Shown: positions 1 to 6,544 of the stretch, piece after piece
How the letters are laid out: each line of letters begins with the position of its first letter
How positions within the stretch are numbered: position 1 is the stretch's first letter
Source: Gemmatimonadales bacterium UBA2960
GTDB lineage: Bacteria; Gemmatimonadota; Gemmatimonadetes; Longimicrobiales; Gaopeijiaceae
Length of the DNA: 21,459 nt
NCBI GenBank assembly: GCA_002348465.1
Contig: DEBI01000129.1
Span: forward strand, 1-21,459
Direction: 5' to 3'
Translations under genes and position numbers: made by a program
The notes under the pieces: generated by a model
What the model was told of the DNA's origin: nothing
Seen by the model: the letters and a program-made list of their open reading frames with translations, nothing else
Databases searched by the model: none

Positions 1-1522
1 GATAGATTGTGAGAAGGCTGAGTTGGAAAACATAACGGCTTCTTCGAAGGCTGAGTTGGCGGAAAAATCACTTCACGCTGCAGAAGATGCGCTGGAGGCC
101 TCCCGGGAAGCACTGAGGGCTGCAGAGGACGTCTATAGAAAGGCGCAGACCGATCTTGACGCCCAAGAGGACCATAGAGGTCGGATGGGCCGACTACAGG
201 ACGAATTGTCCCGTCAACTCGAGGGTGCTAAGGCAGCGCGCTCTCGAGCTTTGGAGAGAGCCAATGAAGCTCGTGAAGATCGGAAAGTGTTTCTTGAGCA
301 GGAGGCCGGTCTACACCTGGAGCGAGAAACGGCAAGGACTCAAGTGCAGTCAGTACATGAAGAATGGGAACTTGCTAGGGCCGAAGAGGCTCGTCTCGCC
401 GTAAATGTTGTGAGGCTCGAAGGAGACGAAAAACGTCTGAGTGATCGCCTGAGTACTATTTCGTCATCCCGCGGCCAGGCCGCTGAACGAGTTAAGAGCT
501 TAGAGGCAGAAAAGGCAGGCCTTCAAGATGAGCAGTCTGCCGCTCGTGCGTTAAGGAAAGAAGGTGACGAAGCCACGGAGCGACTATTTGCAGAGCGGAC
601 GGAGGCTGAAGCGAAGGTCAGGACGCATGACGAAGCTCTGCAGTCGATATCGGAAGATCTAGAGAAATCTGAGCGTCGTGTCAGAGAGGCGAGGACCAAG
701 GAAAGAGCTGCCTCCGATCGAAGACATGAGTTGGAGTTGGAGAAGCAGGAACTCAGCGGGAGCGTCCGACGGATAAGGGAAAGATTAGAGAATGAATGGG
801 GTCGTCCGCTAGATGTTTTGCTCGAGGAAGCGGTTCCTGTTGACGGAGAGCCTGAAGAGTTGGAGAGGGAACTCGAAGACATAGTAAGCGCTCTTGAGCG
901 TATAGGACCGGTGAACATGCTAGCTGTGGAGGAGCATGAAGAAGAGAGTGCTCGCTTAGAGTTTCTCACCGAGCAGAGGTCTGATTTAGTAGAGGCACGA
1001 GATGACCTTCGTTCGGCGATTCGAGAGATCAATAAGACAGCGACCGAACTCTTCGCAGAAACCTTTGAGAACATTCGGGAGAGTTTCCGGATGACATTTC
1101 TGCGCCTGTTTGAAGGTGGCGAGGCCGACTTGTGGCTTATGGACCCTGACGATCCGTTGGAGTCACCAATTGAGATCCACGCTTCACCGAGAGGTAAGAA
1201 AACCCAGAGGATTGACCTTCTTTCCGGAGGAGAGCGAGCTTTGACCTCTCTGTCTCTTCTCTTCGGGATCTATCTGGTCAAGCCGAGTCCGTTCTGCGTG
1301 TTCGATGAGGTCGATGCTCCTTTGGATGAGGCAAACATCGGGCGCTTTATCCGCTTGTTGCAGGATTTTAGTGAGGAAACTCAATTTGTTGTAATCACCC
1401 ATAATCCTCGTACGATAGAGGCGGCTGACTGGATCTACGGGGTGACCATGGAAGAGCCTGGTGTTAGCAGTGTCGTGGGAGTGAAGCTTGATGAGGCACT
1501 GGAGGCTGCGGGGGCTGCCTAA
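1..1522 (+). CDS. smc: Chromosome partition protein SMC, C-terminal part (5' end outside window)
   Basis: The reading frame is open from the first bases of the window, so this is the 3' portion of a longer gene; the TTG at 23 is only an internal codon. About 370 residues of charged, Ala/Glu/Arg-rich heptad-like coiled coil come first, the returning arm of the SMC rod. They are followed by the conserved linker GPVNMLAVEEHEE and then the C-terminal half of the ATPase head. The ABC signature LSGGERAL lies near visible residue 400, Walker B and D-loop in CVFDEVDAPLDEAN near 425-437, and the H-loop in VVITHNPRT. SMC dimerises through its hinge, binds ScpA/ScpB kleisin partners (not in this window) and compacts and separates chromosomes on the nucleoid. 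RecN and SbcC were considered, but the linker and the signature/Walker B wording are those of SMC. Confidence 0.96.
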   Translation, partial: IDCEKAELENITASSKAELAEKSLHAAEDALEASREALRAAEDVYRKAQTDLDAQEDHRGRMGRLQDELSRQLEGAKAARSRALERANEAREDRKVFLEQEAGLHLERETARTQVQSVHEEWELARAEEARLAVNVVRLEGDEKRLSDRLSTISSSRGQAAERVKSLEAEKAGLQDEQSAARALRKEGDEATERLFAERTEAEAKVRTHDEALQSISEDLEKSERRVREARTKERAASDRRHELELEKQELSGSVRRIRERLENEWGRPLDVLLEEAVPVDGEPEELERELEDIVSALERIGPVNMLAVEEHEEESARLEFLTEQRSDLVEARDDLRSAIREINKTATELFAETFENIRESFRMTFLRLFEGGEADLWLMDPDDPLESPIEIHASPRGKKTQRIDLLSGGERALTSLSLLFGIYLVKPSPFCVFDEVDAPLDEANIGRFIRLLQDFSEETQFVVITHNPRTIEAADWIYGVTMEEPGVSSVVGVKLDEALEAAGAA

Positions 1523-1606
1523 AAAGTGACACCCTCCCCATAGTGGAACCTGTGCCGAAAGGCGTGTAAACTTGATGCCTATTGCCCACTCAACGGTGAC
1601 GTAACC

Positions 1607-2653
1607 ATGCTCGTCCTCATGAAGTACAATGCCTCCGAGGAACAAGTCTCCGAGGTGGTAGGAGCCATCAGGGCGATGGGTTACGACGCCCGCTCAATAC
1701 CCGGCGGACAGCGCACGGCCGTGGGGCTGATCGGTAACGATGGCCGAGCGGACGCCAGCCGACTTCAGGGTTTGCCCGGGGTTTCCGAAGTGATTCCGGT
1801 AACTCGAGCGTACAAGCAGGTCTCGAGAGAGTGGCGAGAAGAAGACACACTCGTTGCCTTACCGAACGGCACAGTAGTAGGCGGCACGGATTTGATAATT
1901 ATGGCTGGCCCGTGTGCTGTTGAGGGTGAAAGCGAGATCGTTGACATTGCTCACATGCTGCGAGACAAGGGAGCTACAGTTTTACGGGGCGGCGCATTCA
2001 AGCCTCGGACATCGCCATATTCCTTCCAAGGCCTTGGCCTTGAGGGCCTTCGTTTTCTTGCTCGGGCGAGAGAGCAGACCGGGTTAATGGTGGTCACAGA
2101 GGCACTCGATTCTGACGGTGTTGATCTAGTAGCGGAGTATGCTGACATCGTTCAAGTTGGCGCTCGGAACATGCAGAACTATCCGTTGCTCCGTCGCGCA
2201 GGGCGGTGCGGAAAGCCGGTCCTGCTGAAAAGAGGTATGTCTGCGACGATAGAGGAGTGGCTGCTTGCAGCTGAGTATCTGCTAGCTGAGGGAAATGACG
2301 ATGTGATTCTCTGTGAGAGGGGGGTCCGAAGTTTCACGATGCACACTAGGAATCTTCTAGATCTGGCTGCGATTCCGGTAGTGAAGTCGCTTTCTCACCT
2401 CCCCATCATAGCCGATCCTAGTCATGCAACGGGCTTGCGTTCAAAAGTCATCCCGCTGGGTCGTGCTGCAGTTGCTGCAGGAGCGGATGGCCTGATGGTC
2501 GAGGTGCATCCGGATCCACCCCATGCGATGTCCGACGGAGCTCAGTCTCTTTACCCTGAGCAGTTCGCAGAGCTAATGGAGCAGGTTGAGGCGATAGCTC
2601 ATGCCATTAGCCGTGGAGTGACGGCTCCACTTGAAGTGGTTACTGCTGGATAG
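1607..2653 (+). CDS. aroF: 3-deoxy-7-phosphoheptulonate (DAHP) synthase, type I-beta with N-terminal ferredoxin-like domain
   Basis: This enzyme condenses phosphoenolpyruvate with erythrose 4-phosphate, the first step of the cytoplasmic shikimate pathway to aromatic amino acids. The protein has 348 residues. Residues 1 to about 68 form a short alpha/beta domain beginning MLVLMKYNASEEQV, as in Thermotoga-type synthases where it mediates Phe/Tyr feedback. The TIM-barrel catalytic domain follows, with IIMAGPCAVEGESE near residue 98, the substrate-binding FKPRTSPYSFQG, LLKRGMSAT, IIADPSHATG and the C-terminal EVHPDPPHAMSDGAQSL. These are the hallmarks of the KDO8P-synthase-like I-beta group. The ATG is preceded by GGTGAC, a modest ribosome-binding site. 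The gene lies 84 bases after smc and ends before the SRP RNA gene. A bifunctional chorismate mutase domain is absent. The symbol could equally be aroG or aroA in other schemes. Confidence 0.95.
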   Translation: MLVLMKYNASEEQVSEVVGAIRAMGYDARSIPGGQRTAVGLIGNDGRADASRLQGLPGVSEVIPVTRAYKQVSREWREEDTLVALPNGTVVGGTDLIIMAGPCAVEGESEIVDIAHMLRDKGATVLRGGAFKPRTSPYSFQGLGLEGLRFLARAREQTGLMVVTEALDSDGVDLVAEYADIVQVGARNMQNYPLLRRAGRCGKPVLLKRGMSATIEEWLLAAEYLLAEGNDDVILCERGVRSFTMHTRNLLDLAAIPVVKSLSHLPIIADPSHATGLRSKVIPLGRAAVAAGADGLMVEVHPDPPHAMSDGAQSLYPEQFAELMEQVEAIAHAISRGVTAPLEVVTAG

Positions 2654-2715
2654 GTTGATTTAACAGCAGTCAGGACGCTTAAGTTTGTGCCGGAGCTCAC
2701 AGTTGTAGTTGCGCG

Positions 2716-2744
2716 TTGACCTGTCTATGGGGCCCGAGTAGCTT
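2716..2744 (+). promoter_or_regulatory. Sigma-70-type promoter of the SRP RNA gene
   Basis: TTGACC at 2716-2721 is a near-consensus -35 box. Exactly 17 bases later TAGCTT at 2739-2744 is a weak -10 box (first two and last bases fit). Transcription would begin around 2751, right where the closing helix of the SRP RNA starts. The position supports the call more than the -10 sequence does. The -10 box sits in the loop of a GC-rich inverted repeat (2729-2757). Confidence 0.5.
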
Positions 2745-2757
2745 CTCGGAGGGCCCC
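2729..2757 (+). repeat. GC-rich inverted repeat overlapping the SRP RNA promoter and 5' end
   Basis: GGGGCCC at 2729-2735 pairs with GGGCCCC at 2751-2757, and GAG 2736-2738 pairs with CTC 2745-2747 across a GGA bulge, leaving TAGCTT as loop. There is no T-tract after it, so it is not an intrinsic terminator for the DAHP synthase gene. The right arm shares GCCCC with the 5' strand of the SRP RNA closing stem, so a longer transcript could fold in two competing ways. Confidence 0.55.
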
Positions 2758-2850
2758 AGGTCCGCAGGGTGAGAGCCCACGAACTCCGCCAGGACCCCGC
2801 AGGTAGCAACGGTAAGTGCGGTGATTGTCGCTGCGGGTAGCCTGGGGCAC
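2751..2850 (+). ncRNA. ffs: Bacterial small signal recognition particle RNA (4.5S-type)
   Basis: This RNA binds Ffh and directs nascent membrane and secreted proteins to FtsY and the translocon. The sequence folds as the standard hairpin. The closing stem is GCCCCAGG 2753-2760 with CCUGGGGC 2841-2848, then CCGCAG 2762-2767 with CUGCGG 2831-2836. Next comes the inner CAC 2778-2780 with GUG 2816-2818 flanking GAACU/GUAA, then CCG 2786-2788 with CGG 2810-2812. The Ffh-binding loops AGG 2791-2793 opposite AGCA 2805-2808 are conserved. The apex is unusual: ACC/GGU closes a CCGCA pentaloop instead of the common GGAA tetraloop. The position immediately upstream of dnaX-ybaB-recR is that of scr in Bacillus subtilis, which supports the call. 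Ends are estimated from the helix and may be off by a few bases. No terminator follows. Confidence 0.88.
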
Positions 2851-2890
2851 CTAGAAATAACAGTTCACATTACTCGGGTATCACAAAACG

Positions 2891-4579
2891 TTGAGCCACA
2901 AAGCTTTAGCGCGTAAGCATAGGCCGCGTACCTTCTCCGAGGTAGCAACACAAGAACACGTTTCGGAGACATTGCGGCGAGCCGTCGCGAACAACCGAGT
3001 TGGGCATGCATACCTTTTTTGTGGTCCACGGGGGGTTGGGAAGACCACGCTCGCCCGAGTGCTGGCTATGGCCCTCAATTGTCCAGATCGGACAGATGAA
3101 GGAGAGCCCTGTGGCGAATGCGAGTCTTGTACCCGTATCTGGGGTGGGCATACAGCCCTCGACGTAGTGGAAATCGACGCGGCGTCCAACCGGGGGGTTG
3201 ATGATGCACGTGACCTTCGAGAACGAGCGATGTATGCACCTTCAACGGAGGGCCGTACAAAGGTCTACATAGTTGATGAGGCCCACATGCTAACCCGTGA
3301 GGCTTGGAATGCTTTGCTCAAGATCCTTGAAGAACCACCTCCGCGGGTGATCTTCGTTTTCGCCACTACAGAGCCACAGAAAATTCAACAGGCCGCGGCC
3401 CCGATTCTCTCACGCTGCCAGCGATTTGATTTCCGACGTATCGGGGTCCCAGATATCGTGGCGCGCCTATCCACCGTACTTGAGGAAGAGGGGGCAAGTT
3501 CCCCTGAAGAAGCGCTCCGTGTGATCGCTAGGAAGGCGGACGGAGGGATGAGAGATGCTCTCTCTCTACTCGATCAGGTGATTTCTCTTACAGGTGGTGA
3601 GGTTGATCTGGACTCCGTGAGGCGAGTTCTAGGTTTAGTCGAAGATGAGCGCTATCTAGAGCTGGTTGATGTGTTACTGAACGGTCCGCACGAGGCCGTC
3701 TTTGGACTCGTTCAGCATCTTGTGGACGAAGGGTACGACCTAGTCGAGTTCTACCATGGACTTTTGGATGTTCTTAGGACGATGCTGCGCCTAAGATTGT
3801 CACCTGAGGCTGATGTCGACGTGCAAGATGACGTTCGAGTCCAGCTTGCAGATCGAGCCGAAGCTTTTTCTCCGGGTGACTTGGTGCGCATGCTTTCGGC
3901 GGCGGCAGGTCTGGAGACTCAGGGCTCGCTGCGGCGGAACTCGAATCCTCGGTTGCCGATTGAGATGTTGTTGCTGCGAATGAGTTTCTTGGAAAAGACG
4001 GTCGGATTCGAAGAGCTGATTACAGCATTAGGTGGCGAGTCAAAAACGAACAGTGGAGAGGGCTCGGGTGGTACCTCGGACGCTCAGGGTGAAGGGGCCG
4101 AAATCGCTATACCCGAAGAAGGGCAAGCGCGTAGTTCGTCATCAGTTGCGGAAGAAGACGCGGTAGCTGGTTATGGTCAACTTTCGGTGACAGAGCCGAT
4201 TAATCCCTCAGATGACATTTGTGAAGCTTGGGAACTTTGGGTCGCTTCGGGTCCTAGGGTTCCAGACGGACTTGGCCCCTTCCTGCATGCGGCTTCGGTT
4301 TCCGAGGAGTCCGACGGGGGGCTGCTGATTACTCCGCCGCCGGGCCCTGCGATGGAACGTTTGGGTAGGTCGGCGGTGATTGAGGCGATCCGTGAAGGGA
4401 TGAGCCCGTTTTTGAGTCGGATGCCGAGTCTTCGAGTAGCATTACCTGAGGATTACCAAGGGGGGCGAGGGCGCATAACGAGGGAAGAGGTGCACGCGGA
4501 CACATTGAAGGCTCTTTACCGTCAGGAACCGCGGTTGGAGCGAGCGGTAAAAGAACTCGATTTGGAACTCATGGAGTAG
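2891..4579 (+). CDS. dnaX: DNA polymerase III subunit gamma/tau (clamp-loader ATPase)
   Basis: This subunit loads the beta clamp onto primed DNA and links polymerase cores in the replisome. The 562-residue protein starts at a TTG. The N-terminus SHKALARKHRPRTFSEV matches the family start, and no ATG fits; a Shine-Dalgarno sequence is not obvious. Seen in order: Walker A GPRGVGKT 45-52, a zinc-binding set C64/C74/C77/C80, Walker B with DEAH 129-132, and the SRC motif with sensor/arginine-finger context at 174-176. The AAA+ lid and collar domains reach to about 375. A Gly/Ser/Glu-rich linker covers about 384-425, and a C-terminal domain follows that would correspond to the tau-specific part. 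The SRP RNA lies 40 bases upstream with no terminator between, so read-through transcription is likely. ybaB starts 5 bases after the stop. Confidence 0.97.
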   Translation: MSHKALARKHRPRTFSEVATQEHVSETLRRAVANNRVGHAYLFCGPRGVGKTTLARVLAMALNCPDRTDEGEPCGECESCTRIWGGHTALDVVEIDAASNRGVDDARDLRERAMYAPSTEGRTKVYIVDEAHMLTREAWNALLKILEEPPPRVIFVFATTEPQKIQQAAAPILSRCQRFDFRRIGVPDIVARLSTVLEEEGASSPEEALRVIARKADGGMRDALSLLDQVISLTGGEVDLDSVRRVLGLVEDERYLELVDVLLNGPHEAVFGLVQHLVDEGYDLVEFYHGLLDVLRTMLRLRLSPEADVDVQDDVRVQLADRAEAFSPGDLVRMLSAAAGLETQGSLRRNSNPRLPIEMLLLRMSFLEKTVGFEELITALGGESKTNSGEGSGGTSDAQGEGAEIAIPEEGQARSSSSVAEEDAVAGYGQLSVTEPINPSDDICEAWELWVASGPRVPDGLGPFLHAASVSEESDGGLLITPPPGPAMERLGRSAVIEAIREGMSPFLSRMPSLRVALPEDYQGGRGRITREEVHADTLKALYRQEPRLERAVKELDLELME

Positions 4580-4584
4580 GGCGA

Positions 4585-4911
4585 ATGACAGATCTTTCTC
4601 AGCTCATGAAAATAGGTCAGCAGCTCCAAGGAAGGATGTCGGAACTGAAGGAGAACCTTGAGTCAAAATCGATTTCGGCTTCGTCGGGTGGCGGTATGGT
4701 GACAGTTGAAGTCGACGGGAAGGGTCAGGTTCAAAAGGTCCAGATCGATCCGACGTGCGTGGATTCTCGTGATGTAGAGATGCTTGAGGATCTGGTACTG
4801 GCGGCAATCAGTGAAGCGCAAAACAAGGCACAGAGTTCTTATGAAGAGGAGATGCGTAAGGTTACTGGTGGCTTTCCGATGAACATCCCGGGCCTACCCA
4901 AGCTTTTCTGA
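4585..4911 (+). CDS. ybaB: Nucleoid-associated protein, YbaB/EbfC family
   Basis: This small DNA-binding protein forms dimers with a tweezer-like shape. It is encoded between dnaX and recR in most bacteria and is linked to nucleoid organisation and recombination. The 108-residue product has the family layout: an N-terminal amphipathic helix (DLSQLMKIGQQLQGRMSEL), a GGGMVTVEVDGKGQVQKVQID beta-strand core around residues 36-55, and a long C-terminal helix ending in a GFPMNIPGLPKLF tail. GGAG and GGGCG overlapping the dnaX stop serve as ribosome-binding sequences, so translation is probably coupled to dnaX. The gap to recR is 14 bases. Confidence 0.95.
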   Translation: MTDLSQLMKIGQQLQGRMSELKENLESKSISASSGGGMVTVEVDGKGQVQKVQIDPTCVDSRDVEMLEDLVLAAISEAQNKAQSSYEEEMRKVTGGFPMNIPGLPKLF

Positions 4912-4925
4912 TAGAGGGAAACGCC

Positions 4926-5519
4926 ATGTCGGCGATTGATTGGCTCACCGATGAGTTTGCCCGACTTCCAGGAATCGGCTCAAAAACGGCTCTGCGCTTA
5001 GTTCACCATCTAATGAAGGGAACAAAAGACGAAACAAAGCGCCTCGCAGAGGCCCTCATTGACTTGGCCGACAAGGTGCGGGCTTGTGATGTGTGCGGAA
5101 ATTTTTCTGAGCAAGAGAAATGTGAGATTTGTGTGAGCACTCGACGCGACGTGACCCTGCTCTGTGTCGTTGAAGAGGCTTATGAAGTGAGTGCGATCGA
5201 ACGGACGGGACAGTTCCGAGGACTTTTTCATGTTCTGGGAGGCCGTCTGTCACCCCTGGACGGTATCGGCCCAGATGAACTCAACGTCGAATCCTTATTG
5301 AGGAGAATTAACGATTCCGAGGGTGGCATTCATGAGGTTATCATCGCGACGAACGCCAGTGTGGAGGGAGAAGCCACCTCTGTGTTCTTAGAGCAAGAGA
5401 TTCGGCCGTTGGGACCTAGAGTGACCCGTCTCGCTCGCGGGATTCCAGTGGGCAGCGACTTGGAATACGTTGATGGGACGACAATCGCGCAGGCTTTGGC
5501 TGGCCGCAGGGAAATGTGA
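4926..5519 (+). CDS. recR: Recombination mediator protein RecR
   Basis: RecR works with RecO (and RecF) to load RecA on SSB-coated single-stranded DNA during gap repair. The 197-residue length is typical. A helix-hairpin-helix motif LPGIGSKTA sits at 14-22. A four-cysteine zinc finger uses C54, C57, C66 and C69. The Toprim domain begins about residue 77 (LLCVVEE) and contains HVLGGRLSPLDGIGP around 102-116, with the C-terminal ATNASVEGEATS and TRLARGIPVGSDLEYVD segments conserved. GAGGG upstream of the ATG gives good spacing for ribosome binding. The TGA stop is followed 2 bases later by the ATG of a small membrane-protein gene. Confidence 0.97.
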   Translation: MSAIDWLTDEFARLPGIGSKTALRLVHHLMKGTKDETKRLAEALIDLADKVRACDVCGNFSEQEKCEICVSTRRDVTLLCVVEEAYEVSAIERTGQFRGLFHVLGGRLSPLDGIGPDELNVESLLRRINDSEGGIHEVIIATNASVEGEATSVFLEQEIRPLGPRVTRLARGIPVGSDLEYVDGTTIAQALAGRREM

Positions 5520-5521
5520 CG

Positions 5522-5836
5522 ATGAAAAAAAGTGTTAAGACTGCTGGACTGACTGTGCTCGCAGCGGCAGCTGTAGGAGCGATTGCAGCGGTGATCATCA
5601 AGGACCAGATTATACGTCACAAGCGCGATCTCTTTTCCCCTAGGACCTTAAGGCGGCTAGCGGCACTTGGCCATATCAGTAGGGAACGAGCCTCGGTGGA
5701 TCTGATCCGACTCCTTCTTGACTTCATCTCTTGGGAGCCGCGGCGGATGCTACGAGATCGAGCTCAAGTGATATTAGACCGGATGCTAGACGAGGCGGAG
5801 GGTCTTACGATTGACCCTAAAGCCACCTCGGTCTGA
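5522..5836 (+). CDS. Small single-pass membrane protein, function unknown
   Basis: I do not recognise this 104-residue protein. It begins MKKSVKTAGL, followed by a hydrophobic Ala/Val/Ile segment to about residue 25 that would be an uncleaved membrane anchor. A basic stretch (KDQIIRHKRD) follows, then an Arg-rich helical domain of about 70 residues that should face the cytoplasm. The ATG at 5522 is preferred because AGGGAAA lies about 8 bases upstream. A GTG at 5516 overlapping the recR stop would add two residues. Its position directly after recR suggests cotranscription, but nothing in the sequence assigns a role in recombination. Confidence 0.7.
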   Translation: MKKSVKTAGLTVLAAAAVGAIAAVIIKDQIIRHKRDLFSPRTLRRLAALGHISRERASVDLIRLLLDFISWEPRRMLRDRAQVILDRMLDEAEGLTIDPKATSV

Positions 5837-5839
5837 AGA

Positions 5840-5858
5840 TAGGAAACGTCATTTCCTA
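5840..5858. repeat. Perfect 7-bp inverted repeat between the small membrane-protein gene and pgsA
   Basis: TAGGAAA 5840-5846 and TTTCCTA 5852-5858 are exact inverted copies around CGTCA. The hairpin would be short and AT-rich with no T-run after it, so it is a poor terminator. It could be an operator or a transcript-processing signal in the 62-base gap before pgsA. Confidence 0.35.
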
Positions 5859-5898
5859 CTTACGTGAGTGATGCGCTGATGGAAGGCCGGAACCCCAA

Positions 5899-6543
5899 AT
5901 GAGCCACCGAGTGTTTAACCTTCCGAACTTTATCACGGTCAGTCGGATTGCACTGTGCCCCATTCTGTTCTGGCTAGTGATGTCGACCGATACGAGAGCG
6001 CGTTTAGCAGGATTCGCACTTTTTACTCTGGCCGGGCTCTCTGACATCCTGGATGGATATATAGCTCGTCGTGACGACTTGGTGACGGACCTGGGTAAAC
6101 TTCTCGACCCAATCGCCGATAAGCTTCTACTTACGGTGACGTTGATACCGATATACCTGATTTCGCATAGAGGTGGACCTCTCGACGAATTACCATGGAT
6201 TGGCCCGCTTCCTCTCTGGGTACTCTTTGTGATTTTTGGTCGTGAGTTGCTCATAACGATCTTTAGAGCATATGCCGCACGGCAAGGAGTTGTGATCGCG
6301 GCAGGTTGGTCTGGTAAGCGTAAGGCGATGTTCCAGATGTTCTTTACGGGTGCCGTTCTGCTCTGGTATCCACTCGTAGATGTCGGCCTTGCCAAGGGTT
6401 GGGAGAACTGGCTGTGGAATTTGGGTTCGATGGGTCTTCAGGCCTGGGTGCCGATTATGCTAGGATTCGCGCTCCTTCTAACTGTCTACTCACTGATCGA
6501 CTACCTCTGGTCTTACCGGGTTGTGGTCGGGATCAGAGACTGA
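5899..6543 (+). CDS. pgsA: CDP-diacylglycerol--glycerol-3-phosphate 3-phosphatidyltransferase
   Basis: This inner-membrane enzyme makes phosphatidylglycerophosphate, the committed step toward phosphatidylglycerol and cardiolipin. The 214-residue protein shows the complete CDP-alcohol phosphotransferase motif D49-x2-D52-G53-x2-A56-R57-x8-G66-x3-D70-x3-D74. Membrane helices surround it: residues about 12-28, 36-50, 74-90, 105-125, and two further segments toward the C-terminus. The opening NLPNFITVSRIALCPILF is the usual PgsA N-terminus. Phosphatidylserine synthase was considered, but the N-terminus and length fit PgsA better. cinA begins at a GTG 1 base after the stop, an association seen in many genomes. 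Confidence 0.93.
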   Translation: MSHRVFNLPNFITVSRIALCPILFWLVMSTDTRARLAGFALFTLAGLSDILDGYIARRDDLVTDLGKLLDPIADKLLLTVTLIPIYLISHRGGPLDELPWIGPLPLWVLFVIFGRELLITIFRAYAARQGVVIAAGWSGKRKAMFQMFFTGAVLLWYPLVDVGLAKGWENWLWNLGSMGLQAWVPIMLGFALLLTVYSLIDYLWSYRVVVGIRD

Positions 6544-6544
6544 C

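Noticed and set aside
1184..1645. 153-codon minus-strand frame over the smc end and the gap before the DAHP synthase gene
   Set aside because: It is mostly antisense to the conserved SMC head and shows no motif of its own.
4040..4060. A-run in the dnaX linker as a programmed frameshift site for gamma
   Set aside because: Only five A residues (TCAAAAACG) are present, so neither the A-AAA-AAG heptamer nor a long slippage run exists. No evidence that a gamma form is made this way.
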